Counted from the first letter of the stretch, positions 26,391 to 35,538 are shown. The stretch is DNA of 64,000 nt from Streptomyces humi (GCF_001005085.2 NZ_LBMU02000013.1:1-64000), one strand, 5' to 3'. Notes: generated from the letters alone by a model not told the origin. Numbers and translations: made by a program.

Positions 26391-29297
26391 ATGGTGACGT
26401 TCGCGCAGGCGCAGGAGCGCGCGGAGGAGTGGATCAACGGGGACGTGCCCGCGTACCAGCATCGTGAGGTGCGGGTGCGGGAGTTCGGCCTCGGGTTCGT
26501 GGTGTGGGGCGAGGACCGCGCGGAGGGCCCGCGTTCGGACGCGGGCGGGCAGCGGCTGGTCATCGCCCGGGACAGCGGGGAGGCCACGCTGTGGCCCGCG
26601 CTGCCGGTGGGCGAGGTGATCCGCCGGTACGAGGAGGAGTACGGCCGTGAGGCGGAGGTCGCCGACGCGGTGCCGGCGCCGGCCGCGCGGGTGGACCTGA
26701 ACCAGACGTCGTTCCTGCTGAGTCCACCGGAGTGGCTCCAGGAGGCGGCCGACAAGCTGGGTATCCCGGATCGGCGGCCGGAGGGCGAGGACGCGTCGGC
26801 GGCTCCCCGCGCGGGATCCGACGCCGGGGCGGGTCCCATCGGGCTTGCCGAGACGCAGGCGGGGGTGCCGGCGTCCGGTGCCGGTGCCGGTGCTGGTCCT
26901 GGTCCTGGTCCTGGTGCAGGGGCGTCCGTCGGGGCGCGAGAGGCTTCGAGTGCGCCGGGCGTGCACAACGCGTCCGCCGGTGCGACCCCTTGGGCCGGCA
27001 CCGACACCAACGCCGACGCGGGCGAGGACCGTTCCGTCCCGTTGCCGGCGACGGTGTTCGCGCCGCCGCTGAGCGACGCCGACGACGGCGCCCTGGGGGA
27101 TGCCGAGACGGCGCTGATGGCCGGCGGCAGCCAACTGCCGCGTACGGCGGTCTCCCCGGCGCTCGACGACCCGAACGCGCCGGGCGCGCGGGCCGGTGCG
27201 CCGGGAGCGCCCGGAGTCGCGGGCGGCGCGGCAGGGGCACCTGGCACACCGCAGGGCAACACGCCCCCGCAGGGCCCCCCGTCGTACGGCTACCCGCAGC
27301 CTCCGGCCGCTCCGGGCACGCCCCCGCCGGGTGCGCCCGGTGGTCCGCAGGGGCCCGGGGGTTCCTCGTACGGGTATCCGCAGCCTCCGGCCGCTCCGGG
27401 CACGCCCCCGCCGGGTGCGCCCGGTGGTCCGCAGGCAGCGGCGGCCTCGTCGTACGGGTATCCGCAGGCGCCCGCCGGTGGTCCCGACGCGGCCTCGTCG
27501 CCGCACGCTCCCCAGCCTTCCGCCGGTCCGGCCACCCCGGAGCGGCGGCTCGCGCCGAACGCCGGTGACATAGCGGACGCAGCGACCAGCAGGGCCGCTC
27601 CGCCTCCGCGCAGGGGTCGTGGCGGAGCCGGTGCGCCGCCTCCGCCGCCGGGTGTCCCGGGTGCGCCGGGCGTGCGTCTCGGGGGTCCGTCCGAGCCGCC
27701 CGCGCCGGGCGGGTACGCGCCCACGCAGATGGTGTCGTCCACCGGTCCCGGCGGGCCCGAGGCTCCGGCCGGTCCGGGGACCCCGCCGGGCGCTCCCAAC
27801 CCGCCCGGTGCGCCGGGCACTCCGGGCGGTACGCCGCCCGGAGACGTCCATCGGGCGGCCACGATGATGGCCGACCCGAGCGGGATGGGACCGGGCGCGC
27901 CGCAGCCGCCGGGCGCCCCTGGCATGCCTGGTGCGCCGGGCGCGCAGGGTGCGGCGGGCGTTCCTGGTGTGCCGAACCCGCCCGGCGCTCCCGGAGTGCC
28001 GGGCGCCCCTGGCGTGCCCCCCGCGCCGGGCGGCACCGGCGCACCCCAGCCCCCGCGCGCCCCCGGTGCCCCACAGCAGCCGCCGGGTGCCCCCGGCATG
28101 CCTCCCGCGCCCGGTCCGCACGGCTCGGCCGGTGGCGCGCAGGGGGCGGTCCACCATGCGGAGACCGTGCTGGCCGCGCCCCCGGTGGGCGCTCCGGGTG
28201 CCCCCGGCATCCCGCCGGGCGCCCCGCAGATGCCGCCGCCCATGCCGCCGGGCGCCATGCCGCCGTCCGGGCAGCCGGGGCCCGGCGGGCAGCCGCCGGC
28301 GTACGGCTACCCGCAGCAGGGACAGCCGACGGTCGGTCCGGGCTACCAGGCGGTGCTGCGCTACCGGGCGCAGGACGGCTCGGAGCAGCAGCTGATCCGG
28401 CGTTCCGCGCCGGGCACACCGCATCCGGAGTGGCAGATCTACCACGAGCTGCGGGCCATGAACGTGCCGCCGGACCAGGTGCTGGAGCTGCACACGGAGC
28501 TGGAGCCGTGCGAGCTGCCGGGGGCCTACTGCGCGCGGATGATCCGGGAGCAGTGGCCGCAGGCCCGGCTGGCGAGCATCGCGCCGTACGGGACGGATCA
28601 CGCGAGCCGGCAGCAGGGGATGCGTCAGCTGCTGGCGCACCAGGGCGAGCTGCACCAGGTGGCCGCGGGTCCGGCGCGGCCCGCGCCGGTGCGGGCGCCG
28701 TTGCCGCAGGTGCAGGCGGCGCCGCCGATCCCGCCTGAGGCGATCGCGCAGGAGCTGGGCGCGGCGTTCGGTCCTGGCGTGTTCCGCTTCGAGCAGGCGG
28801 CGGTGGACCGGCAGGGCGTGCCGCCGATCGTGGCGCACATGCTGGTCGCGGCGGGCCTGCCGCTGGACATGGGGCCGTTCTTCTGGGCGCAGGCCCAGCC
28901 GGGCCGGCCGGTGCCGACGCTGGCGGAGCTGGCGCAGGAACGCGGCGTGCGGCCGGCGCCGGACGCGGGGTCGTACCTCGTCATGGGCACCGACTTCGGC
29001 AAGGCGGTGTGTGTGCAGTACGGCACCGCGAACATCGTGGCCGTTCCGGTGGAGGCCGGGCCGGGCGGTGCGTCCGTGCCCCCGCAGTTCGTCAACACCG
29101 GGCTGCCGGAGTTCGCGCGCTGCCTGGCGCTGCTGGGCCGGATGTGGCGTCTCAGGTTCGGCCTGAACCAGGAGCAGGCGGGCCGCTGGACCGTCGACTT
29201 CCAGGCCCAGCTGGCCTCCCTGGACCCGGCGGCGCTGGGTTCGCCGGAGAGCTGGTGGTCGGTGCTGCTGGAACAGATGTGGGACGGGCTGCTGTAG
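26391..29297 (+). CDS. Fusion protein: YrhB-like domain, proline-rich linker, deaminase domain, SUKH-4-like domain
   Basis: 968 aa from ATG 26391 (972 from GTG 26379, which overlaps the preceding stop but leaves almost no ribosome-site spacing). Residues 1-~90 match the YrhB-type immunity domain (TFAQAQERAEEWINGD, QRLVIARDSGEATLWPALP). About 100-640 is low complexity (Pro/Gly/Ala, GAPG and YGYP repeats). About 645-760 is a deaminase of the XOO_2897-like kind: His678-Pro-Glu680 (HPEWQIYHELRAM) and Pro706-Cys707 to Cys714 (ELEPCELPGAYC), then WPQARLASIAPYGTDHASRQ. About 780-965 resembles SUKH-4 (FGPGVFRFEQAAV, GSYLVMGTDFGKAVCVQYG, GLPEFARCLALL). A zinc-competent deaminase bracketed by two immunity-type domains is the most striking gene in the window. 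No signal peptide is visible. Followed by a strong terminator. Confidence 0.82.
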   Translation: MVTFAQAQERAEEWINGDVPAYQHREVRVREFGLGFVVWGEDRAEGPRSDAGGQRLVIARDSGEATLWPALPVGEVIRRYEEEYGREAEVADAVPAPAARVDLNQTSFLLSPPEWLQEAADKLGIPDRRPEGEDASAAPRAGSDAGAGPIGLAETQAGVPASGAGAGAGPGPGPGAGASVGAREASSAPGVHNASAGATPWAGTDTNADAGEDRSVPLPATVFAPPLSDADDGALGDAETALMAGGSQLPRTAVSPALDDPNAPGARAGAPGAPGVAGGAAGAPGTPQGNTPPQGPPSYGYPQPPAAPGTPPPGAPGGPQGPGGSSYGYPQPPAAPGTPPPGAPGGPQAAAASSYGYPQAPAGGPDAASSPHAPQPSAGPATPERRLAPNAGDIADAATSRAAPPPRRGRGGAGAPPPPPGVPGAPGVRLGGPSEPPAPGGYAPTQMVSSTGPGGPEAPAGPGTPPGAPNPPGAPGTPGGTPPGDVHRAATMMADPSGMGPGAPQPPGAPGMPGAPGAQGAAGVPGVPNPPGAPGVPGAPGVPPAPGGTGAPQPPRAPGAPQQPPGAPGMPPAPGPHGSAGGAQGAVHHAETVLAAPPVGAPGAPGIPPGAPQMPPPMPPGAMPPSGQPGPGGQPPAYGYPQQGQPTVGPGYQAVLRYRAQDGSEQQLIRRSAPGTPHPEWQIYHELRAMNVPPDQVLELHTELEPCELPGAYCARMIREQWPQARLASIAPYGTDHASRQQGMRQLLAHQGELHQVAAGPARPAPVRAPLPQVQAAPPIPPEAIAQELGAAFGPGVFRFEQAAVDRQGVPPIVAHMLVAAGLPLDMGPFFWAQAQPGRPVPTLAELAQERGVRPAPDAGSYLVMGTDFGKAVCVQYGTANIVAVPVEAGPGGASVPPQFVNTGLPEFARCLALLGRMWRLRFGLNQEQAGRWTVDFQAQLASLDPAALGSPESWWSVLLEQMWDGLL
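27282..27449 (+). repeat. 84-bp coding tandem repeat in the fusion gene
   Basis: Two consecutive 84-bp units (27282-27365 and 27366-27449) are nearly identical over their first ~70 bases, and a third partial unit starts at 27450. Each encodes 28 residues beginning SYGYPQPPAAPGTPPPGAPG. The unit length keeps the frame, so expansion or contraction would only change linker length between the YrhB-like and deaminase domains. Confidence 0.9.
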
Positions 29298-29569
29298 GGC
29301 GGCAGGAAGACCGGTGGGGCCGGTCCGGTCGGACGACCGGACCGGCCCCACGTGCGTGTGCGCGTCTGCGTGCCGGCCGCTGACCCGCTGCCGGAGGGCG
29401 CGCGGCTGTACCCGCGCGCCCCCTGGCGTGTTCGCGTGCCCGGTTCTGCCGTGGGGTGCTTCGGCCGTGACATCTCTGCGGAGTGTCGCGTTATGAACAC
29501 TTACGTCCCATCCATCAAGATGTGCGCGAAATCATCATTTCGTGCGGTCCGGTGGAGAGGGGTACCAGG
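29298..29569. other. Intergenic region with terminator and a small inverted repeat
   Basis: 272 bp between the fusion gene and the coiled-coil protein gene. It contains a strong terminator (29314-29351) and then an AT-richer stretch (about 29480-29550). Within that stretch is CGAAAT-CATC-ATTTCG at 29527-29542, flanked by further partly paired bases. This small palindrome about 30-45 bp before the start codon may be an operator or leader hairpin. Confidence 0.5.
29314..29351. terminator. Terminator after the YrhB/deaminase/SUKH-4 gene
   Basis: Arms 29314-29331 and 29334-29351 are exact reverse complements over 18 bp (GTGGGGCCGGTCCGGTCG); the two central bases imply a folded stem of about 16 bp with a 6-nt loop. 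It lies 17 bp past the stop codon. Confidence 0.88.
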
Positions 29570-30457
29570 GTGAGCAGCGCATCGATGTCGCCGTACGACT
29601 TCGCGACCGTCCGGGGGCGTGGCTACCGCCCCGAGCAGGTCGAGTCGTTCCTGGCGGCGCTCTCCGAGGACCGGGACGCGGCGTGGGAGCGGGCCGCGCG
29701 GCTCACCGTGCTCGCCAAGGACATGGGCGCGGAGGCGGAGCGGCTGCGCACCGCTGTCGCGGAGCTGCCGCCCCAGTCCTACGAGGCGCTCGGGGACCGG
29801 GCCCAGCGGGTGTTCCGGCTGGTGCAGGACGAGGCGGCGGCGCTGCTGGGCAACGCCCGGCGGGAGCTGACGGACGGGGTGGCGCAGTCCGCGGAGCGGG
29901 CCGAGAACGCGCGCCGCACGGCTCAGGAGGAGGCCGACGCGCTCCGCGCGGACGCCGAGGAACACGCCCGCCGGCTGCTCCTCGCCGCGCGTGCCGAGGC
30001 GGACGACATCCGCATCGGGGCCCGTCTCGAGGTGAAGGAGCTGCGCGGCGAGGCGCTGGCGGCGTTGCGCGAGGTGCGGCAGCGCACCACGGCGATGCTG
30101 GCGGACCAGGTCAAGCAGCAGGCGGAGAGCTGGGCGGAGGCGGAGCGCGAGGAGGTCGCGAGCGCCGCCGCGGTCGACGCGCACAACGCCGAGCGCATCG
30201 CCCGCGCCGAGGCCGCCCTGGAGGAGGCGGAGCGGGCTCTGGAGGAGGCGAAGGAGTCGGCGCGGCGCTCCGAGGAGGAGGCCCACGTCCGTGCCGCCGA
30301 GATCCTCACGGAGGCGCGGCTGCGTGAGGAGCGCATCGCGCGCGAGACCGAACGGGTGCTGCGCGAGCACGGGGAGACCTGGGACGACGTCCAGGCGCAC
30401 ATGGACCACATGCGGGACAGCCTGATGACCCTGACGGGGCGCGCGGCGGCGGAATAG
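29570..30457 (+). CDS. DivIVA-like coiled-coil protein
   Basis: 295 aa. The N-terminal segment MSPYDFATVRGRGYRPEQVESFLAALSEDRDAAWERAARL resembles the DivIVA membrane/curvature-binding module. Almost all the rest is a charged heptad coiled coil (long Glu/Ala/Arg runs such as EEAERALEEAKESARRSEEEA). Proteins of this kind in Streptomyces were historically labelled cellulose-binding proteins and belong with the polar coiled-coil scaffolds (DivIVA, FilP, Scy). A cytoskeletal or polarity role is inferred. GTG 29570 has GGAGAGG upstream; the longer in-frame reading to 29483 adds no similarity. Monocistronic, convergent with the symporter gene. Confidence 0.82.
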   Translation: MSSASMSPYDFATVRGRGYRPEQVESFLAALSEDRDAAWERAARLTVLAKDMGAEAERLRTAVAELPPQSYEALGDRAQRVFRLVQDEAAALLGNARRELTDGVAQSAERAENARRTAQEEADALRADAEEHARRLLLAARAEADDIRIGARLEVKELRGEALAALREVRQRTTAMLADQVKQQAESWAEAEREEVASAAAVDAHNAERIARAEAALEEAERALEEAKESARRSEEEAHVRAAEILTEARLREERIARETERVLREHGETWDDVQAHMDHMRDSLMTLTGRAAAE

Positions 30458-30527
30458 CGCCCCCCGCGGCACCCCGCCTTCGGGCAGCGGGTCCCGCCGC
30501 ACGGCGCCCCTGCGGAGCGCGGCCCCG

Positions 30528-32138
30528 TCACGCCCTGCGGCGCCCGGCTCCAGCCAGGATCCAGCCCTCCACGGCCTCGTACTGCCGTCGCTGTTCCGCG
30601 GCCCCGCTGCGGCCGGAGGCGACCGTGCCCAGCCAGCCCAGCAGGAAGCCGGCCGGGATGGAGACGATGCCGGTGGTGGTGAACGGGAACCAGTTGAAGT
30701 CGGCGTGCGGGAAGGCGGCGCCCGGCGCGCCCGAGACCAGGTTCGTGCCGGGCATCAGGAGCAGCACGGTGAGGCTGCCGCCGAGGAGCGTGCAGAGCAG
30801 GCCGGTGCGGGTGTAGCGGCGCCAGAAGAGGCCGTAGACCAGGGCGGGGGCGAGGGCGGAGGCGCCGAGGCAGAAGGAGAGGGTGACCAGGGGTTGCAGG
30901 GTGTGGTGCTGCACCAGGACCGCCAGCAGGATCGTGGGGACTCCTATGGCCAGCGCGGAGACGCGGGCCAGGGTCATCTCGCGGCGGGCGGGCAGCTCCC
31001 GGCCCCGGGTGGCGAGTACGTCGTGGGCGAGGGAGTTGGCGCAGGCGAGGATCATGCCGGCGACGGAGGCCAGCAGGGTCAGGAAGACCGCCGTGGTGAC
31101 GGTGGTGAGGAGCAGGGTCTCCGCCGTCGACACGCCGGATCCGAACGCCGCGCGCGAGCCCAGCAGGTAGGCGGTGTTGCCCTGCGGGTCGGCGGCGGTG
31201 ACGGCGGCCCGGCCGAGCAGGGCGGTGGCGCCGAACCCGACGACGCTGACGATCAGCACGAACAGGGCCACGCACGACACGGCCCAGGACATCGAACGGC
31301 GTACCTGGCGGGCGCTGGAGGCGGTGTACATGCGCATGGTGATGTGCGGCAGGCAGGCGCCGCCGAGGACGATGGTCAGCTCCGAGCTGATCATGTCCAG
31401 CCGGGGTGCGGGACCGCCGGTGAACTGGAGGCCCGAGTGCAGGAAGGCGGCGCCGGCGCCGCTGCCCTCGGCCGCCGCGGTGAGCAGGGTGCCCGGGTCC
31501 CAGTCGAAGCGGTGCAGGACCAGTACGGCGACCACGGTGCCGGAGCCGAGCAGCATGACGATCTTCAGGATCTGGATGAGGGCGGTGCCCTTCATGCCGC
31601 CGATGGCCGCGTAACTGATCATCAGGGCGCCGAGGCCGACGACGCAGCCGGTCCCCACCGCCGCGTCGGAGAAGCCGAGGACGAAGGCCATCAGCTGCCC
31701 GGCGCCCGCGAGTTGGACCAGCATCAGCGGCAGCAGGGCGGCGATGGTCACCGCGCAGGCCGCGATCCGTACCGAACGGCCGGGCATCCGCCGGGCCAGC
31801 GCGTCGCCCATGGTGAACCGGCCCGCGTTGCGCAGCGGTTCGGCCAGCAGGAACATCAGCAGCAGCAGCGAGAGCGCGGTGCTGAGGGCGAGCACCACAC
31901 CGTCGTAGCCGCACAGGGCGATCACGCCGCCGGTGCCGAGGACGGTGGCCGCGGAGATGTAGTCGCCGGCGATGGCGAGGCCGTTGCGCAGCGGGGAGAG
32001 GGAGTTGTAGCCGGTGTAGAACTCGTCGAGGTCGTCACGGTCGGGGCCGGTCATCACGCACAGCAGCAGGGTGAGCGTGGCGACGACGGTGAAGGCGACC
32101 AGCGACATGGACTGCGCGGAGTCGCTGAACCCGGTCAC
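30528..32138 (-). CDS. SSS-family monocarboxylate (acetate-type) symporter
   Basis: 536 aa, about 13 membrane helices. The ActP/MctC hallmark is present: DEFYTGYNSLSPLRNGLAIAGDYISAATVLGTGG, and later IGGMKGTALIQILKIVMLLG. Such proteins import short-chain monocarboxylates (acetate, propionate, pyruvate) with Na+ or H+. GTG 32138 overlaps the stop of the upstream DUF485 gene (GTGA), the standard arrangement for these transporters. It differs from the galactose-locus symporter, which lacks the EFYTGYNSLS signature. The C-terminal ~40 residues are cytoplasmic and basic. Confidence 0.9.
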   Translation of the reverse strand: MTGFSDSAQSMSLVAFTVVATLTLLLCVMTGPDRDDLDEFYTGYNSLSPLRNGLAIAGDYISAATVLGTGGVIALCGYDGVVLALSTALSLLLLMFLLAEPLRNAGRFTMGDALARRMPGRSVRIAACAVTIAALLPLMLVQLAGAGQLMAFVLGFSDAAVGTGCVVGLGALMISYAAIGGMKGTALIQILKIVMLLGSGTVVAVLVLHRFDWDPGTLLTAAAEGSGAGAAFLHSGLQFTGGPAPRLDMISSELTIVLGGACLPHITMRMYTASSARQVRRSMSWAVSCVALFVLIVSVVGFGATALLGRAAVTAADPQGNTAYLLGSRAAFGSGVSTAETLLLTTVTTAVFLTLLASVAGMILACANSLAHDVLATRGRELPARREMTLARVSALAIGVPTILLAVLVQHHTLQPLVTLSFCLGASALAPALVYGLFWRRYTRTGLLCTLLGGSLTVLLLMPGTNLVSGAPGAAFPHADFNWFPFTTTGIVSIPAGFLLGWLGTVASGRSGAAEQRRQYEAVEGWILAGAGRRRA

Positions 32139-32545
32139 CGCACGGCTCCCCGCCTGGCGTCCAGTTCGGTGGTTCTGCGGATGCGGTCGGCGAGCGGGTC
32201 GACGTGGCGGCGGGCGGTGCGCTCGTACAGGACGATCGCCAGCCAGGTGACGGGCAGTTGCAGGACCGCCAGCAGCAGTCCCGCCGGTACGCCGTCGGCG
32301 ACCGTGCTCGTCATCACGCCCGGCGCGAACGCCGACAGCATCAGGAACAGGGTGAAGTAGCCGAGCGCGGTGAGGGTCGCGGCGCGTCTCTGGAGGCGGT
32401 AGGCGCCGCGCAGCACGCGCAGGTCGCTGTGGTGGCCGACCGGCTCCCGGTGCGGCACGTGGCGCGGTCGCGACGGCTCGGGCGGCGGTGGTGCCCAGGG
32501 ATAGGTCAGCCGGGGTGGGTCGGACGGGCAGGGGTCGTGGGACAT
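32135..32545 (-). CDS. DUF485 membrane protein, partner of the acetate-type symporter
   Basis: 136 aa. A proline-rich basic N-terminal ~50 residues precedes two membrane helices (about 65-83 and 93-112) and an acidic/basic tail, the DUF485 layout. DUF485 genes regularly precede actP/mctC-like genes; the function is unknown but linked to transport. ATG 32545 has AAGGAG 8 bases upstream, better than the in-frame start at 32611. Its stop codon overlaps the transporter start. Confidence 0.85.
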   Translation of the reverse strand: MSHDPCPSDPPRLTYPWAPPPPEPSRPRHVPHREPVGHHSDLRVLRGAYRLQRRAATLTALGYFTLFLMLSAFAPGVMTSTVADGVPAGLLLAVLQLPVTWLAIVLYERTARRHVDPLADRIRRTTELDARRGAVR

Positions 32546-32734
32546 CCCGGTGCTCCTTGCGTGGCTCGGGTCCGTGGCGGCGGACCGCAGGGAGAGGAGG
32601 GAGCGGGGCACGCACGTTACTCGCAGGTATCCGAGGTGCGCGCTGTTTTCCCCGAACTGGGCGGTCGGTATGCGCTTACTTCATCAGGACGTGTCTGACC
32701 TCGGGTGTTACCCGCGTTAACCCTGGGGCGGGAG

Positions 32735-34228
32735 TCAGTTCTCGAGGACGGGGAAGCGCCGGGGCGCCACGAACAGCAGCACCAGGAACGCCAGTGCGGC
32801 GGCGCACGCCGCGCCGAGGTACACCGCGTGGACCGCGTCCGCGATCGCGTGCCGGGTGGCCTCGGGGGCCGTTCCGTCGTCCAGCGCGCGCGTGACGGAG
32901 TCGAGGTCGCCCGAGCTGCCCAGCCGGGCCGCCAGCACCCCGTTGGCGACCGCGCCGAACAGCGAGGCGCCGAGCGTCTGCCCGGTCTGCCGGCAGAACA
33001 GCACGGACGCGGTCGTGGTGCCCCGCTCCGCCCAGCCGACCGTCGACTGCACCCCGACGATCAGCGGCAGCTGGAACAGGCCCAGCGCGGCGCCCAGCAG
33101 GCACATCAGCAGCGTCGGCTGCCAGGCCGACCCGGGGTAGGGCAGGAACGGGAACGCGAACAGGACCAGCGCGGCCGCGCCGATGCCGAGCAGCGCGGTG
33201 TCGCGGAAGCCGACGCGCCGGTACACGTGCTGGCTGAGGGCCGCCGAGAGCGGCCAGGTCAGCGTCCACACCGACAGGACGAACCCGGCGGCCACCGGAG
33301 CGAGGCCGAGCACCGACTGCGCGTACGTCGGCAGGAACACCGTCGGCGCCACCATCAGCAGCCCCAGCGCGCCCAGCGCCAGGTTGACGGCCGCGATCGT
33401 CCGGCGCCGCCACACCCACCCCGGGATGATCGGCTCGGCCGCCCGGCGCTCGATCCGCACCACGAGCGCCGCCAGCGCGAGCCCGGCGCCGAACAGCGCG
33501 CACGAGGGCGCGGACCACCAGGCCCACGCCACCCCGCCCTGCACGAGCGCCGTCAGCAGCACGCCCCCGCACGCGAAGACCGCCAACGCGCCCGCCCAGT
33601 CCACCCGCGGAGGCGTGCGCGGCGCACGCTCCGGCTCGTGGAGGTGACGCGCTATCAGCCAGAGCGCCGCCGCCCCGATCGGCAGGTTGATCAGGAAGAT
33701 CCACCGCCAGTCCGCGTACGTGGCCAGCACCCCGCCGAGCCCGGGCCCGGCGACCGCCGACACCGCCCACACCGTGGACAGCTTCGACTGGATCTTCGGC
33801 CGGTCCTCCAGCGGGTACAGGTCGGCCGCGAGGGTCTGCACGGTGCCCTGCAACGCACCGCCGCCGAGCCCCTGCACGATCCGGAACGCGATCAGCGCGC
33901 CCATGTTCCAGGCGGCCGCGCACAGCACCGACCCCAGCAGGAACACCGCCGCGCCCGCCACCAGCACCGGCTTGCGGCCGAAGGTGTCGGAGAGCTTGCC
34001 GTACACCGGCAGCGTCACCGTCACGGCCAGCAGATAGCCGGAGAACAGCCAGGAGAAGACCGAGAACCCGCCGAGGTCCCCGACGATCTGCGGTACGGCG
34101 GTCGAGACGACGGTGGAGTCGAGCGCGGCCAGCGCCATGGCGAGCATCAGCGCGGCCACCACGGCCCTCCGCCGGCCCGCCCCGGCCTGCCGCCCGGCAG
34201 CACGTGTCGCGGGCGTCGTACTCCCCAC
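32735..34228 (-). CDS. MFS drug-efflux transporter, EmrB/QacA (DHA2, 14-helix) type
   Basis: 497 aa. Helix 1 carries ALDSTVVSTAVPQI, the DHA2 motif D1. Motif A reads YGKLSDTFGRKPV between helices 2 and 3, and motif C is in helix 5 (AVAGPGLGGVLATYADWRWIFLINLPIG). This is typical of proton-driven multidrug or antibiotic exporters. GTG 34228 follows AGGAGGAGG by 9 bases; an in-frame ATG at 34261 is possible. There is no neighbouring TetR/MarR regulator. The substrate cannot be deduced. Confidence 0.9.
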   Translation of the reverse strand: MGSTTPATRAAGRQAGAGRRRAVVAALMLAMALAALDSTVVSTAVPQIVGDLGGFSVFSWLFSGYLLAVTVTLPVYGKLSDTFGRKPVLVAGAAVFLLGSVLCAAAWNMGALIAFRIVQGLGGGALQGTVQTLAADLYPLEDRPKIQSKLSTVWAVSAVAGPGLGGVLATYADWRWIFLINLPIGAAALWLIARHLHEPERAPRTPPRVDWAGALAVFACGGVLLTALVQGGVAWAWWSAPSCALFGAGLALAALVVRIERRAAEPIIPGWVWRRRTIAAVNLALGALGLLMVAPTVFLPTYAQSVLGLAPVAAGFVLSVWTLTWPLSAALSQHVYRRVGFRDTALLGIGAAALVLFAFPFLPYPGSAWQPTLLMCLLGAALGLFQLPLIVGVQSTVGWAERGTTTASVLFCRQTGQTLGASLFGAVANGVLAARLGSSGDLDSVTRALDDGTAPEATRHAIADAVHAVYLGAACAAALAFLVLLFVAPRRFPVLEN

Positions 34229-34749
34229 GCCGGACCCCCTCCTCCTGCGTCCCCCACGCATCCGTGCCGGGTGCATGCATGTCGCGTGCATCCAGATCCC
34301 GTACGACAGCTTCCCATCCGCCTCCACCCGGCGGGAGTACGCGTCCGCCTGCCGGAAACGCATCTCCGCTTGCGTCTGACGCGACGGGAGGGTGGAGGCT
34401 GCTGCCGGCGGCGGGTGGAGCCGGACCCTGAGAACGTCTCCACCCGACGGTGGACGACCCCTAGGGGGTTCTCCGTACCAGGGCTCGGGGAGGGGTCGTA
34501 CCGCCGGAGGACGAGAAGGCACCCCCGTCGTCCTTAACCTGGCTTTACGCCGCCGGGGGGCGGCTGACCGAACCTCGGGGGGTGGGGTTTTCCCCCGGGA
34601 AAGACGGGGCTTCGCACCAGCGCGGAGCGGCCCCGCCCACCGCGAGACTCGTCGTCGTACCGATCGCCGCACTGATCGTCGTACCAACCGCACTTCAGCA
34701 AGGCGCAGCACAGGGCTGTCCGTTCGCTGACCGACTTAGGAGACATACC
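34229..34749. promoter_or_regulatory. 521-bp divergent region between MFS and ABC transporter genes
   Basis: No convincing gene. It holds the promoters for the exporter and the ABC operon. Visible features are a TGCATGCATG stretch near 34273 and a short inverted repeat CCACCCGACGGTGG (about 34440-34453). CTAGGGGGTTCTCCG follows near 34461. Short reading frames here lack ribosome sites and conserved features. Confidence 0.4.
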
Positions 34750-35538
34750 GTGACATCGGCTGTGACCATTCCCAGGCACGGGGGTACTGGAGGGCGTACG
34801 GCCGTTGCCGCGCGGGCGCGGCAGGTCGTCAAGGCGTACGGGTCCGGTGAGACCCGCGTCGTCGCCCTCGACCATGTCGACGTGGACATCGCGCGGGGTC
34901 AGTTCACCGCGATCATGGGCCCCTCGGGGTCCGGCAAGTCCACCCTGATGCACTGCCTCGCCGGGCTCGACACCGTGACCAGCGGTCAGATCCACCTGGA
35001 CGAGACCGAGATCACCGGCCTGAAGGACAAGAAGCTCACCAAGCTGCGCCGGGACCGGATCGGGTTCATCTTCCAGGCGTTCAACCTGCTGCCGACGCTG
35101 AACGCGCTGGAGAACATCACGCTCCCCATGGACATCGCCGGGCGCCGCCCCGACAAGGAGTGGCTGGACCGCGTGGTCACCACCGTGGGGCTCGCGGACC
35201 GGCTCAAGCACCGCCCCACGCAGCTCTCGGGCGGTCAGCAGCAGCGCGTCGCGGTGGCGCGCGCCCTCGCCGCCCGCCCCGAGATCATCTTCGGTGACGA
35301 GCCGACCGGGAACCTCGACTCCCGCGCGGGCGCGGAGGTCCTCGGCTTCCTGCGCCGCTCCGTGGACGAACTGGGCCAGACGATCGTCATGGTCACCCAC
35401 GACCCGGTGGCCGCCTCCTACGCGGACCGCGTCCTCTACCTCGCCGACGGCCGGATAGTCGACGAGATGTTCAAGCCCACCGCGGACTCCGTCCTGGACC
35501 GCATGAAGGACTTCGACGCGCGGGGGCGTACGTCATGA
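34750..35538 (+). CDS. ABC transporter ATP-binding protein (MacB/LolD type)
   Basis: 262 aa cytoplasmic ATPase. Walker A GPSGSGKST, Q-loop FQAFNLLPTLNALENITLP, signature LSGGQQQRVAVARAL, Walker B IIFGDEPTGNLDS and H-loop MVTHDP are all intact. The FQAFNLLPTL...NLDS pattern is typical of ATPases partnering FtsX/MacB permeases. GTG 34750 lies about 6 bases after AGGAGA. The stop overlaps the permease ATG (ATGA), so the two are translationally coupled and form one complex, acting in export or envelope mechanotransmission rather than import. Confidence 0.95.
   Translation: MTSAVTIPRHGGTGGRTAVAARARQVVKAYGSGETRVVALDHVDVDIARGQFTAIMGPSGSGKSTLMHCLAGLDTVTSGQIHLDETEITGLKDKKLTKLRRDRIGFIFQAFNLLPTLNALENITLPMDIAGRRPDKEWLDRVVTTVGLADRLKHRPTQLSGGQQQRVAVARALAARPEIIFGDEPTGNLDSRAGAEVLGFLRRSVDELGQTIVMVTHDPVAASYADRVLYLADGRIVDEMFKPTADSVLDRMKDFDARGRTS

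Noticed and set aside
26103-29351. A 1082-codon minus-strand frame opposite the YrhB/deaminase/SUKH-4 gene
   Set aside because: Arg/His/Pro repeats only, a consequence of the proline-rich coding repeat; no start signal or domain.
30528-32615. 695-aa version of the acetate-type symporter
   Set aside because: The first ~159 residues are a shifted reading of the DUF485 gene; GTG 32138 overlaps the DUF485 stop as is usual for this gene pair.
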